From Haemaphysalis longicornis (lineage: Eukaryota; Arthropoda; Arachnida; Ixodida; Ixodidae), in assembly GCA_013339765.2 (NCBI GenBank), contig JABSTR010001229.1, positions 558,001-622,000 on the forward strand: 64,000 nt of DNA, in the 5' to 3' direction. Positions 34,677 to 46,484 of the stretch are shown piece after piece (position 1 is the stretch's first letter; every line of letters starts with the position of its first letter). The position numbers and the translations under genes were made by a program. A model generated the notes under the pieces. The model searched no databases and had not been told where the DNA came from. It was given only the letters and a program-made list of their open reading frames with translations.

Positions 34677-36932
34677 GTGAGCACTGCATGTGGAAGGGGG
34701 GGTGTTATCTTGCTCTCTTCTTTCTTTAACAGTTGTTGTGCCCACTATTAGGAACTGCACAAGAAAAAAATCCCGGGCCATCTTCACTAACGTGTAACCT
34801 GGGGAGGGGCGAAGCATGCTGTGCATAAGTGTATTCCTGGTGCCTTGGTGTTTTTGCCAACTGTTGGGGGCAGAGGTATACTGTGAAAGTCTCTTGTCTT
34901 TGAAGCACGAAGCTCTCTAGCACGAGGCGTAAACGAGTGTGGCGGTGTTTTCTTAGTACGCATTACGTTCTAGCGTGAGGCATAAACGAGTTTCCCGGTG
35001 TTTTAGTACTGTGACTACCCGAGACGATGATTATGACGACGACAACAGGAGACGCCAACAGCCCCAGCCCCTAAAAATGAACTTTGTTCTTGAATGGATC
35101 AGGGATATAGACTGTGCATTGCTTGGCTGCAGCGTTGTTGTGTAAGGCTGGAAATATTATGTTGAAGGACACTTACTGCATCATCAGTATTTGTATTCAG
35201 GTAATAATTGCAACAGCAAGAAAATAGCGATCTTTTTTTATAAGTTTCACAGAATACTTATTCAATAGAATTATTATTCTAACAAAACATAATAGCAAAA
35301 TGTTCAAAATAACAGGCATTCATCACAGAGCTGTATATTCACTTGTAAGTCGCTGACACTGGCTATTAATTTCAGTATCTGTGGGATGTAAAATATCCCG
35401 AGCAACCAGTTGTAATAGTTTGTCAAACCCAGTAGCATGCCCCTTCCACAGTAGCAGTTTTTCCATTGAAGGCTGCACAAGTCAACGTACCGGAACAATT
35501 GCAATGGTAATTGCTTTCATATTGAAAGTGGGCCAACACATGTCAAAATAAGTGTACTGGCAGCAGCGTTCCGTTCATAAGCAAGAAGCCTCAGGTTCAA
35601 TCTTTGGCAATGGCACCAGCACTTCTGGCAGAGGTGTTCATTGAAGTGACACATTGTGCCCACCAAAACGGGGACTAGGTGGGCGTAAAGTAATCCAGAG
35701 TTCTCTCCTATGGTGTGCCGGCTGTCGACCCCAGCTGTCGGCTCTGCCCGTTGGACCCGAAATTTGAAGGTGGGCCCACGTGCCTTTTCCCGTCGTCCTA
35801 GGAGTGAGGCAATAAAAGCAGCTCAATTCCGTTTCACCCTTATCCCGCCGTGCAGTTCACAGATGGCCAGGGGACTCGAGGTCTGTCACTTGCCTGTTTT
35901 TTGGCAGCTGCTACCTGCTGCACTCACTAGCTGCAGCTGCGTAATGGCATGATATTGGTGTGCTGAAAACGAGGGGAATGGGTAAGGGCTTGCTGCCAAA
36001 GTGCTGTCGGTAGGTATTAATGTATGCGGCCACCAGGGATATAAGAATCAGGAAGATATATGAGTCAGTTTATGAAGGCTTTAGGTTTATTCGGCTTCAG
36101 AGGTGCTGGTTGTCTTGCTTTGCCCCTCAGTTATTAAGGTCACAGCTGGCCGGGCTAGCGCACCTGCATTTGAATCTTGTCAGTGCAGCCTTTAATCTTT
36201 AAGGGGGGACACTGCTCTTAAAACAGCTTCCTTTAATTTTCAAGTAAACTCTGTGAAACTTGTCAGTCTGGCTGGTTTTTTCCCACTGAGTTCAAATATG
36301 CCATTATTTTTGAGTCAGTAAATTATTTACCAAGATAATTAGAGATAATTACCTAGTCATTTTTGGAGGAACAATTGACGAAACAGTGCTGGTCATAACA
36401 CTGTAATCTTTACACTTTCCAGTACTATGAACCCTGGTGAGTGCAATAAGAGAATTGTTTTGTTTTTTTTATGCACCGCTTGGTACTAATTTTACAGCTA
36501 ATTTAAACCTTGGTGGCACCAGTGGCAAGGAACCATTTCGAATGCCCATTTCAAACAACAAAGTTTAATGAGCTGTAAAATTAGTTCCCAGCACACAGGC
36601 ACCTGCTGCATGTAGATATGGCTGTAATTGGCTGCTCGGCTGTAAAGGCATAAGGTGTTGTCATTAGTGCTGAAAAGCCAGCTCCTCTCTTAGTGTGGGT
36701 CTTCTTGGGAGGCGCATACCTTCTTGTGTAGCACAGACCATGCTCCCAATGAGCTGAGCAACTTCTGTGCTGGCTGAGTTTCTGCTAGCTTGCTGAAGTG
36801 ATTATATGGAGAGTGAATTTGCTACTGAGCTTTGGGGCCCTGAATCTTCTCGTCAATGTTGCATTCACCTACGGGGAAGCTCGGGCCCCCTGGTGCAATA
36901 ACTCCTCCCCCTTGATTGCTGTCGCTTTTCAG
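34677..36932 (+). other. intron 7; short repeats, no gene
   Basis: A 54-bp imperfect tandem pair starts at about 34915 and 34969 ('tctagc.cgaggc.taaacgag'). A short hairpin repeat with arms 'ctaattttacagct' and 'agctgtaaaattag' lies at about 36487-36583. A 'tttaaggggggacactg' start at 36199 resembles that at 9034. Nothing coding is seen. Confidence 0.5.
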
Positions 36933-37087
36933 GGGCGCTACATTTCCCGGGGCACAGTGTCCCAATTGCTCGGCGTTCAAGGATTGCGCTGGCTGCCTGC
37001 AAAAACTCGGCTGTGGGTGGTGCGGCAATGACTACAATCCAAACAATGGGGTCTGCGTCGAGGGAGACTTCTCCGGGCCTTACCTAG
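36933..37087 (+). CDS. MEGF8: MEGF8-like exon 8: PSI domain
   Basis: A single base completes the lysine codon from exon 7. Then come 51 codons and one base up to CTAG|GTACGA (phase 1). The peptide PGAQCPNCSAFKDCAGC is followed by LGCGWCGNDYN and GVCVEGDFSGPYL, an almost textbook PSI module with the CGWC core. The acceptor is strong (gtcgcttttcag). It is the last PSI before the EGF modules. Confidence 0.9.
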
Positions 37088-37992
37088 GTACGAAGCCTGC
37101 TGCAATCGCTGAACGTTGTGCTTCACCCGAGTTGTCGCGCTCGTCACGTGATGGAGAAGGACCCACTGCGGTCTCCTCATCCGCCACAGTCTCTCATCAT
37201 GAGGCCGTTCCTCCTGGGTGACGGTGGTGGATGTGTAGACAGCGGTGTAGAAGAACACACTCCTGTCCCCGTGAGGGTCTTGACTCTGCACCTCCTCACT
37301 GCACTGAATGACGAACCCCTTGTTCGAAGCGGGATTATGGGATTCTGCTCCTCGGGGAAAACAAAACAGCCCGTCATCTGCCCCTTATTGCCAGGAGAAG
37401 CAACTAGCTCCCGGCTGCTTCCTTGTGCAGGTGCCTCCGTTAATGTAAGCCTGTCAGGACCAGGCTCGAAGCTTATTCTGTGATGAGCTTTGCTGTTGCT
37501 GGAGCGACTCGCTGTCTGTTCAAACTACACTAGAAATCACAATCTGCATCATTATTGAGGTTTGCATTGAAAGGTCAGGCACAATTGTCTGGCATATTCA
37601 AATCAGGGCTTGGGGAGATGGCTGCAGTGGGAAGAGGGAAGTTAGATGCAGATAACCACTCTTACAGATCAGATAATGTTCACAGTGCGCCAAGTGCACA
37701 AAGACAACTTTTGAAACTAACGTTGGTTGCACGTAAAGTACTTTGAAAACGGTTATTTGCTGAGTTTTAATTATTGGAAAGGGTGTGGCCAGCAGAACTA
37801 GTGCGGGTTGAACACGAGGTGCAGGGTATGAAGTTTTACTTGCAATCTGTACACGAACCTTATTTTCTGCATTACCTTATGGCATTTTGATAACAGCGAC
37901 CGTGATAGCAATGAGGCTGCCATAGTCAGCCAGGCCTAAGTGGAAGACGTTTGAGCTATGCAGAATTGCCAAATATTCGGTATGTACGGATA
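37088..37992 (+). other. intron 8, first stretch
   Basis: No gene or clear repeat is seen. The open frame across the donor (to about 37221) is intron read-through. Confidence 0.5.
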
Positions 37993-38340
37993 CAGTAAAA
38001 CCTCAATATACTTATCAGCTTCAATGTAACTAAATCCTTGATATTGTGAGCACAGGAGTCATCGTTCTCTCATAACTGTTACTCGAATGGCCAATCCCAT
38101 CTAGCCAACTCATCATCAGTGTGGCGCACGCGAGCACCACACCATCTTCTTCATCTTCCATCCTCGCGCCTTCTTGACCATCGCTTTTCGCAACGGCCTC
38201 TCGGCGAGGTTGCGTCGTCATTAAACACGTCCTTCGAGTTTCCCGTGTCCGAGTCTTGCAATATAATGAAGTTACAAGGTATAAGTAACCTAATGCAATG
38301 AAGTAAGTACCATTTATGTAATTTCATTACAACAAAGTTC
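37993..38340. mobile_element. possible pogo-like fragment
   Basis: TA followed by CAGTAAAACCTCAATATA at 37993 is a good match to the left ends of the other pogo-like elements. 'tgtaactaaatcctt' and later 'aatgaagttacaagg' resemble their subterminal repeats. No matching right end is found, so the copy appears truncated. Confidence 0.4.
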
Positions 38341-38582
38341 CTGGATGTCATAAAAATTAACCTGGAAGGACAATTTCATTGTGACAATGACGGCCGAAGC
38401 AAAAGTGTTGCCTCCTGGGGCGCATGGCCTTTGCTGTGTTGCAAGCAGGAAATAAGCAGCTTGAGCGTGCCCCCCCTTTGCTTTTTTTTTTTCCCTTCCT
38501 TTTTGTTTCTTTTTCACGGCGGTCCCATTCTTGTCCTAGCCGGGCTGTGGTAAAGCGGGTTTGCCTTTGCACGTGCTCGCAG

Positions 38583-38790
38583 GCACGTGCTCGGAGCGTG
38601 TGCGCAAGCAGTTTCCCTCGCTGGGCGGCCCGGCGTCATGGTCGTACGCCCAGTGCCCCAACGTGAACGAGTGCAAGCTCAAGCTGGCCCGCTGCCACTC
38701 CCATGCCACCTGCTACGACACGGCCCACAGCTACCGCTGCCAGTGCAACCGGGGCTTCAAGGGCGACGGCGCCACCTCCTGCGTCAAGAC
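38583..38790 (+). CDS. MEGF8: MEGF8-like exon 9: calcium-binding EGF
   Basis: Two bases complete a glycine codon with exon 8. The exon then encodes 68 codons plus two bases to AAGAC|GTACGT (phase 2). After TCSERVRKQFPSLGG comes NVNECKLKLARCHSHATC and YDTAHSYRCQC, then GFKGDGATSC. NVNEC and the C-x-D-x4-Y-x-C pattern are the calcium-binding and hydroxylation-type consensus of cbEGF domains. In MEGF8 such a domain separates the PSI row from the laminin-type EGFs, whereas attractin lacks it at this place. This supports the MEGF8 call. Confidence 0.92.
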
Positions 38791-39147
38791 GTACGTGCTG
38801 CACCCTTGTTCTCCTCCCAGGTGTCTTCACACAGGAACGGCCATCTGGACAGGGAGAAAAAAGTGGTCTTGCTTATGTGCAGGGGCACAAGGAGAAGCAC
38901 AAAGTAAAGGCAAAGGTCAGCTCTCAGGCAGTTACACGCGGCCAAGGCGTTTCATTTGGGCCTAGCGTGGCAAATAAAGGTGCTTACTACTGGGCACGTA
39001 TGGCCAAATGCTATCGGCAGGTGTGGAGCCATTCTGTGCTCTCCCGTGTGAGTCACAAAGAACATGAAAATCTGAACAAGACAGGGTGAGAAGTGCAAAT
39101 TTCGTCCCCCAGTGTTGAGTGGCATGCAGCACTGCATTTGCAAGCAA

Positions 39148-40150
39148 CCGCATTTACTCGCGTAATGAACCCCTCTCCCCCCACTTGTCTTCTTGAGAAT
39201 TTACTTTTTTGTCAGTTTGAATAAAAAATGCAGCGGGAATATGTTTTTATCTCAGCATGGTTGCCTTAAACCATCACAGTAACTTGATATCATGCTACAG
39301 TATGCGTAGAAAGGCTAAAAACGCATTCCAACAAAAAGAAATCTCAACACTAGGCGGAGACGTGAGCGCGAATGCCATGGCTCACAATTTAAAAATTGCG
39401 CGCTTGCGGAGCGCCACCTGCTGAACGCAAAACCTTCTTGCGCAGTAAAAACGTTCCTGCGTGCGAACAAACCACAAAACGTACTCCGCACTCCTTCCCT
39501 GCTCTTTGTTGCTATAGCTGGTTTTGGCGCTGTGCAAACAAAGCACTAAACGTACTCCGCACTCCTCTGCTCTTGAGGTTCCGCTCGTGGTTTTGTTCAG
39601 CTGTGTTCAGACCTTTTTTTGTGTTCCTAGTGCACGCCGTACAATGGGCCAGTACATGAGCTACACAGCCAAATCTAAACTGAAGGTGGTGGAGCATGCG
39701 TTGATGAACATGGAAACCGCGCAGCTGGGCGGCACTTCGTGTACGCTACGGGGGAAACCGAGGTTTTTGGGCGGGGAACAGGGATCGCCGTGTGTTTCGT
39801 GGGTCCAAAGAAGGGAAGTTTCCCGGTGTCAGAAAAGAAGTTTTGGAGTGCCTTGATGGCACGCAAGACGGTGCGCTGTGGGCCGACAACAAATGTGAGG
39901 CGGCAAGCGACTCCATGGCGAGTAGGGACTCACTAGCATGTTGCGAATAAAAAAGAAATTTGATTACATCATTACCTACATGTTTTTACGAAAATGGCAA
40001 GGCTCTGACAGTGCTTCTCTTAGCAACTTTATTGTATGAAATTTCAACCTTTAAAACTGTTGCAATTTTTTCCCGCATAATGAACCCTCCCCCCAAATTC
40101 ATGCCGAATTTTCTGGGAAAAAAGTGGGTTCATTACATGAGTAAATACGG
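39148..40150. mobile_element. pogo-like element with CCG.ATTTACTCG ends
   Basis: Left end CCGCATTTACTCGCGTAATGAACCC and right end complementary to CCGTATTTACTCATGTAATGAACCC. TA follows on the right (40151-40152), and a decayed AA sits on the left. The 1-kb interior holds a transposase N-terminal remnant (39644 onward). Confidence 0.85.
39644..39915 (+). pseudogene. Tigger/pogo transposase N-terminal remnant
   Basis: From the ATG at 39644 the frame reads YTAKSKLKVVEHAL, the start of the first helix-turn-helix (CENP-B/psq type) of Tigger-like transposases. After a frameshift, another frame reads KGKFPGVRKEVLECL near 39810-39860, typical of the linker before the second helix-turn-helix. No catalytic domain follows. 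It is a short relic inside the element at 39148-40150. Confidence 0.6.
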
Positions 40151-40152
40151 TA

Positions 40153-41231
40153 ATTAATTTCCCTGTCTACTGATAAGGATATCCTAAGGGTTGGCATTTG
40201 CAAACTGTGGGCAATAGGCAGCCCTGATTTTCTTTTTGCTAGAGGCTATGTTACCAATATGTTTTTAATTGCCGCAATCGGAAGAATACATAGTAGCGAA
40301 TATTTGAAACCATAAAGGCTTCTCAAATAGTGTTTCTATTCGATTTGCATCTCAGGTTTACTGTTCCTAGTTCATATTCAAGTTTTGTGAATCTACGAGA
40401 TTTACAAATAATAAAGATAGGCCTTCCCACACAAACACACGTACATATTTTATTTCTTTTTTTTCTAAACCTTCACTGCGAGGCATGTGTCCTTTGGGGG
40501 TGGGGAAGGGGGGCTGGCCTTTTTGTATGAGGCTACATATGTGGAAGAAAGCCTCAGATGCATAAACCTTGTGCAAAATGAGTGTAAACCACCTCTGGCA
40601 TATGCTAGCTGAAGTGGAATGCTTATTTGTACATGAAAATTTACTAACCAAGAAAGAGGGCACTTGTTTATACAGTAGCACAAATGAGGATCCAAGGGTT
40701 ACTGCCTGTTGACTGTGCTTGCAGGGAGGTACCGGGTCATCATGCCAGCGCCAGCATGCCGTAGCAAGCACCTCTTTTCAATGCGTTGAGAAATTGCAAT
40801 GGGTGCAAAAGCCTGTCTGTATTCAATACGCATTGGGGAACTTGCATTTCTTCGCACCATTTTACTGCAAGCTTTTCGTTCCACTGTTTTGCCACTTTGT
40901 TTTATTTGTCTGAATCTTGTGTTTATCATTTTTGCATACCATTCTTTTGGAGGGCACTCGAATGTTATCACGTAGGTCCGCAAAACCTGAACTCATAAAA
41001 TTTTTTCCTTTATAGCTCTGCTTAGAAGTCTCACATAGTCTCACGCGCATTAAAACAAAAATCTGTCTGTAGATTCTGAAACCTACCTACCTTAACATTT
41101 ACATTTACAATAATAAAAAAAAAAATTGCAGCCAACTGATATGCATATTTGATATAAGCAAATTAGCAAGTACACTAAAAAAATTCGGAATTTGTGCTGT
41201 GTTATGCAGCAAAGCTACACCTAGCCTACAC
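40153..41231 (+). other. intron 9, between pogo-like element and SINE
   Basis: AT-rich with no gene seen. Confidence 0.5.
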
Positions 41232-41463
41232 CTGCCGCGTGCTCAGTGGCTGAGGCGTTGTGCTGCTGAGCACGAGGAGACGGGTTCGATTCCCGGCCGC
41301 GGCAGCCACTTTTCTGATGGAGGCAAAAAGCAAAAATGCCCGTGTGTACGAGACTTCGGCGCACGTTAAAGATCCCCAGGTGGTCAAAATTAATCCCGAG
41401 CTCTCCATTACGGCGTGCCTCATCGCCTGCGTTGCGTCCGCTCGTCAAACCCTACAATCAATC
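41232..41463 (+). mobile_element. tRNA-derived SINE directly upstream of exon 10
   Basis: Same family as 21088-21327, here on the + strand. It has a tRNA-like head with 'gtggctgaggcg', a B box GGTTCGATTCC at 41283-41293, the body 'gttaaagatccccaggtggtc', and the tail 'aaaccctacaatcaatca'. Only about 58 bp separate it from the exon 10 acceptor. Confidence 0.9.
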
Positions 41464-41521
41464 ACTTTTCCATGCGCAATGTCCCAATGCGAGTTTCTTT
41501 GGTCCCGTGTTCTCCCCTCAG

Positions 41522-41713
41522 GTGTGCCGAGCACTGTGTCCACGGCCACTGTTCGGAGGCGCCCGATTTCCGGTGCATCTGCAACCTGGGCTGGACGGGA
41601 CCCCGGTGTGACGTCGACTGTGGCTGCCACAACCACAGCAGCTGTGAGCGGGGGCTGGGCCTGTGCGACCGGTGCTACAACCTCACCGAGGGGGACCGCT
41701 GCCACCTCTGCAG
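41522..41713 (+). CDS. MEGF8: MEGF8-like exon 10: EGF and first laminin-EGF
   Basis: One base completes the threonine codon from exon 9, and 63 codons plus two bases follow to TGCAG|GTGCAA (phase 2). CAEHCVHGHCSEAPDFRCIC and GWTGPRC form an EGF module. DCGCHNHSSC, GLCDRC and EGDRCHLC begin a laminin-type EGF that is completed by exon 11. The acceptor is strong (tgttctcccctcag). The EGF to laminin-EGF succession matches MEGF8 after its cbEGF. Confidence 0.93.
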
Positions 41714-42153
41714 GTGCAAACAAACACCTCCATTGTGCATTCGCCTCCCATTAGCTTGACGACCCCTTCTGTGCATTCTGCAGAGTGCCCGCGCTGTTCC
41801 ATTGATACTGCTGCTTTGTGTGTTCGATTATGTTGTGATGCTAGCTCAGTGGGCACGTCCCGACTTGAATTATATTTCGAGGGTTTAACTGGTAACTGCG
41901 AATGCTTGATTGAATACACGTCTGTTAGATGCCTGCTTCACCTGTAACACTGTGAATATGCTGCACTCTCTAATAATCCATCTGGGACTCCTTGCTTATC
42001 AAAGCGGCATCATTGATATTCCCATCACTGTTGTAATAACAGAAAGCTGAAATTTCAGACTGAGCTGAGGTTCCTGCCCCCCTCATGCACCCACTAGATC
42101 AGGCACTGTATTTTCAGTCAGAAGCACTCGATCACTTGTTGATTTGGGCACAC
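41714..42153 (+). other. intron 10, first stretch
   Basis: No gene or repeat is recognised. Confidence 0.5.
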
Positions 42154-42326
42154 TACACTGCACATTAGACACAAAGAAGTCACCTTACTGCGTTTGGGAA
42201 ACGGCACCAGTTATCCACGGCTGCAGTTTCCCAGGAGTTTTACACTGCACATTAGACACAAAAGTCACCTTACTGCGTTTGGGAAACGGCACCAGTTATC
42301 CACGGCTGCAGTTTGCCAGGAGTTTT
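42154..42326 (+). repeat. tandem duplication, two copies of 87 bp
   Basis: The unit 'tacactgcacattagacacaaa...ccaggagttt' occurs twice in a row (starting at 42154 and 42241) with only a few differences, so the duplication is recent. It is non-coding. Confidence 0.9.
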
Positions 42327-42611
42327 CAGTTGGCATGCTGCTTTTAGTAGAACAAAATTTAATCATGTAATCAAAATCTAATCTAATAAAAATAATTTGC
42401 ACAGGCGTACCTTGTTTTTATACTCTGTGAAACTCGGCACGGAGCCCTACCAGGCACCTGGCCAGCAATAATAGTAGAAATGACATGCAGCGCCCATTGT
42501 TGCAGCACAGCATGCTGAGATATGGCAGTACTTGTGTGATGGCTGCTAGCAGGCACCTCTTTCCACACTGAGGTCTTTCAGTTGGTATACTGGGAGCGCA
42601 TAAACCAGCAA

Positions 42612-43020
42612 GGGATGAGGATGATGAAGTCTTTTATTAAGAAGGGGAGGACCGAAGGTCGCTGGTGCAGGAAGAAGGGGAATAGCGAAGGAGGTAGATG
42701 CCCACGAAATCACGCTCGCCAAGCCGCCGGCAACGCCGAGCTGGGCTGAGGTCACCAGGTGTGGAGGATTTCGAAGGATGCCCCCATGCAGTGCTTCTAT
42801 ATCTGAATTTTGAAAAACGCTATGGTTCAGTCTATGAAGATCAAAAGCAGAACAGTGCAGAACAAGATGTTCCATGTTTGCTTCACACACGGTGTGACAC
42901 AAGGTACATGTGCTGGGGGCAGTGGTGTCAATGCCCTTCTTCCAGTCAGCAAGGGTCGCCTACCATTTATGGATGGTGAGGTGTAGTGGCCATGTTGGCG
43001 AATACTTTGTTGATAAATAT
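42612..43020 (-). mobile_element. 5'-truncated LINE, 3' end with zinc knuckle
   Basis: The minus strand reads STCTLCHTVCEANMEHLVLHC, the C-x2-C...H-x4-C zinc knuckle that closes the ORF2 of R1/I/jockey-like LINEs. The copy ends in 'aataaaagacttcatcatcctcatcc', a plausible 3' tail. It has no reverse transcriptase and a different 3' end from the CR1-like pieces at 26221-31435. Confidence 0.65.
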
Positions 43021-43029
43021 TTCTTGAGT

Positions 43030-43076
43030 TTGGTAAGTCCTTAAGGTAAGGTAAGTCCTTAAGGTAAGTCCTTAAA
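43030..43076 (+). repeat. short tandem repeat (taaggtaagtcct)n
   Basis: About three imperfect units of 'ggtaagtccttaa' lie in a row. Each contains a donor-like 'ggtaagt', but no exon precedes them. Confidence 0.8.
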
Positions 43077-43286
43077 GATGCGGGGAAAAAGGAAGCAAAT
43101 AGTGAGCTGCTGCTCAAAGTGTTGCCACTGAAACTGGATGTCAGTGGCATTGCTTATCACTGCAACCCAGTCACAGATCTTTTATAAAGTGGCTTAGGAG
43201 GACCTGGTGAAATGTGGGGGATTTTCAAGTGTCATTTTGGGGGACGCCATGGTTGAACGGAAGGCTGTTCTGTTGCGGCCACCCAG

Positions 43287-43463
43287 GAAAGGGAGCTACG
43301 GGAATGCGACCAGCCCCTTTGGGTGCCGCAACTGTGCCTGCAATGGGCATGGGGATGCCACCAGGGGCACGTGCCACCCCAGCACGGGCGACTGCCACTG
43401 CCTGCACAACACCCAGGGCAAGCACTGCGAGGCCTGCCAGCCGGGCTACTTCGGGGATCCCAG
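43287..43463 (+). CDS. MEGF8: MEGF8-like exon 11: second laminin-EGF
   Basis: One base completes the arginine codon (CHLC-R), then 58 codons plus two bases follow to CCCAG|GTACGT (phase 2). KGSYGNATSPFGCRNC closes the first laminin-EGF. CACNGHGDATRGTCHPSTGDCHC, broken here as CACNGHGD then TCHPSTGDCHC, and HCEACQPGYFGDPR form the second. Eight-cysteine laminin-EGF spacing is clear. The next exon continues DPR with NGGRCY, the usual end of this module. Confidence 0.93.
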
Positions 43464-43910
43464 GTACGTGTCTCGGGGACCACTGCACACGGGGGCTGCT
43501 GCGTCAAAGTCACGAGATAGAAACTCTTGGGTCTGGGCTCTGTAGCTTTTGTAAGTACATAGCCGCCTAACCTAATGCCGTGCTCCACTGGTGCTCGACT
43601 CAAATGGGAATGTTATGCTGCTGCAGTAATTTTTGACCGGTGTTCAGTTAGTTGAAAGAGGATTGTCCTAGAGGACATAAGAGACATGAATATTTGTACC
43701 CTCTTCCTAATGCCTTTGCACAAGCTTAGGAAAGTCAATACTGAGAACAGAGTACCAAGTTAACATGGACAGTTTTTAACCCATCTTAGCATATTCAAAG
43801 TAAAAAAAGGTACAGAAAGTATAGCAGGCTTTTTCAGGCACAAGTGGAGAAAATGGATAACTAATTAGGCATGTTTTGCAGTTTCGAATTGTTTTGTTGA
43901 CTCTTCATTA
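43464..43910 (+). other. intron 11, first stretch
   Basis: No gene or repeat is recognised. Confidence 0.5.
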
Positions 43911-44444
43911 CCGTATTTTCCAGTGTATAAGTCACGTTTTTTTTCTGAAATTTTGTTGGTGTGTCTTATACCCCTATGTATGGAATAAATTTGGTACGTG
44001 GGGGCCGTGCGGGGTCCGCGCTTGAAAAGGTGCCTGTGTGCGGCGTGATGTCAGCGCACGTTAAGAGACACAGCTCTATGGTCTAAATGAATGAATTATT
44101 TGTTAGCGAGTCGGAGGAAGAAAGCTTCTGTGGTTTTGCCTAAATGCCGTCTGTAAGTACATACTATCTGTGTGTATCAATAGACCATTTTTGAGAAGTT
44201 AGTTCTGTCTAAACTTCGGACGGTAGATGCACGTGTCTAGCACTGCTTACCGGGGGATGCGTTCAGAGGTGGTGGCCGCTGCAACCATGTACTTTCGCTG
44301 CACTTTCTATTGAACTGATCCTCTATGAATTTACCTGATTAACAAGTGCATTCTGTACACCGGTGCGTCTTGTACACCGGTGCGACGTATATACGTTTTT
44401 TTTTTTCTTTGAAAAACTGCCGACTTATAGATTGGAAAATATGG
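43911..44444. mobile_element. short pogo-like element with CCGTATTTTCCAG ends
   Basis: The ends CCGTATTTTCCAGTGTATAAGTCA and the complement of CCATATTTTCCAATCTATAAGTCG are flanked by TA (43909-43910, 44445-44446). It is a deletion relative of the element at 31438. Both carry the same transposase tail (here ELFVSESEEESF near 44095-44130 on the + strand). Confidence 0.8.
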
Positions 44445-44581
44445 TATATATGATTCGGACTGTGCAGATATTTTGCTGCCCTGAGACATTTGCATCATTA
44501 AGGTTTTGTCGTGTGTTGCAGTCAACAGCTTCAATTTATAAATTTCGTTTTGTAGCTCCTTCAGTTGTTGTTGGCTTAGGT

Positions 44582-45083
44582 AAAGGGCCATGAAGACAAA
44601 ATGACAGTTTGGTTTATTTAAAAAGGCTGCTTTGTCTCAATAACCATGGTACCAACATTATTGCAAACATTAAACAAATAATCTAAATGTCAAGGAAAAT
44701 GGATGAAGCATTGGCGGCTTCCCAGACACTTTTCGGTGATTTCTCTATGATGTCAGTTTGTGTGATTTTCGGCCACCGACCAGAGCCACTGCCAAGAACC
44801 ATAACTGGGTGATTGTGGTGGAGCCTCTAGTTCCGTTTGATCGTTTCACCTGAATGCTAACGTGCAGTTAAAACACTGATACCTGTGTTTTTAGTGCTGG
44901 CCTCAATTTCGTCACTGCAGCCACTATTACGTCACTGTAGGCATCATGCAGCACAAAATTCAAAAAAAAAAAAAAAAATTCCAGTTAGAAAACCTTGCAT
45001 CGGGGCTGGAATAGGGTTGCGTGAGTTACCAAAGGCTAGTTTTTCAAACTGAACGAGGTTGTATCTTGTCTTCATGAGCCCTT
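44582..45083. mobile_element. MITE related to the TTAA element pair
   Basis: Left AAAGGGCCATGAAGACAAAA and right complementary to AAGGGCTCATGAAGACAAG. These ends match those of the arms at 28343-30544. The TTAA flanks have decayed (gtaa/ttca). The 500-bp interior is non-coding. Confidence 0.6.
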
Positions 45084-46484
45084 CAACAAGAACAAGGGAC
45101 AAAGAAAGAAAGCATTCGGGAATTGTTGAACACAAATGCATTGTGTAGGCCTGCACTTGCTCGTTGCTGTGACTGAAGCCAACTTGTGCTTTGTAGTGCA
45201 AATATTGGCCTGTTATGTAGTGATTTTTGTTTTTAAAGCAAATTTGTCACAAAGTGAAAAATGATTTGGTTTGAATTGTTTCGGAAATTGAAGAGAATAT
45301 CTTTGGATCAATCACAAATAAAAAAAAAATGAAGATTTATGATTTCTCAGGTAAGCTTGAGTAATTGACACCAAAATAAATAAGCCAAGCTAAGGGCTTT
45401 GTGGAACTTGTCTATGGCATAAAACCAACAGAGCAAGAAACACAAATAAGTAGACTTTTAGCTTAGGTGATGGTTTAGAGTCAACTTCCGTTGCTCAACT
45501 ACAATGATTGAGTGTCAGTCGAGGCATATTACCATTACTGTGATTACAATTGCTATTTTATTCTAACTGTTCTTTTTACTTTATTACTACTGCTCTGACA
45601 AAACTAGGGTTGTCACTTTTCCCTTTATCTTCAAAAAATAAAAGAAGTCAAGTGCACCATCACAAACTTTTATTTAATTTCTACGAAGGAAACTGAACAC
45701 ATGGAACATGCATGCAAGGTACAAAAATTTTTCCAGTCTTTTGAAACCTCACAGGGGATCCCTAAACTCATGTCTACTAGCATGGTGGTACGGCTCCCAC
45801 TTAGCAACCCTTTGCGCATGGGTTCCGCTCTTAGTACTGACACTGCATTGGTGTTATATTTTTGAAGTCTGCACCACAAATGTTGTCCTCGCAGCATGCA
45901 TGCTTTGTGAAAACTTGAGGCTAGAATCTGCTGAAGACGCATTCATTTTTACTATTTCATGATGGGTTCCAATAAGAACTTGCAGTACATAAGAACAAAT
46001 CAGTGAGACAGCTGCAAAATGAACTACTGCGACCTTTGCCACAGCGTTGCCACCTATGTAAAGAATAAATATTTTTTATAGGGTTGCAGAAGTATGAACT
46101 TTGACGAGTTTGTTGTTTTTCTAATATTCCTAAATACAAAAAGAATGGATTATTCCTGAAGTATGGTGGAAAAGTTCATCGTAAAGGGTACGTTTTATGC
46201 GGGGTTTTAGGGGAGCATTTCTCATGGTTAATATAGGGGGCATTCCCCAAATTCAAGTTTAGCTGTATTCAACAAGGTTTACCTGAATGTCATCGAGTGT
46301 CCATTTACTTTTTTGAACTTTAAAATACTTTCAGAATATTCAATTTTCAAATATTGCTATTTTATTAAATTGTAGATCGAATATCGTGTCATGTGCTTTG
46401 ATGTTTTTTACATTTACACACCCCTGCCAGTGTGCCAGGATGGGACGATGCCACATGCGTGACTGTACCAACACCTCCCTGCAG
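45084..46484 (+). other. intron 11, last stretch
   Basis: AT-rich with no gene seen. Several decoy acceptors precede the true one ('caacacctccctgcag'). Confidence 0.5.

Noticed and set aside
41232..41310. True tRNA gene
   Set aside because: A tRNA-like head with A and B boxes is present, but it leads into a repeated body and tail found again at 21088. It is a SINE.
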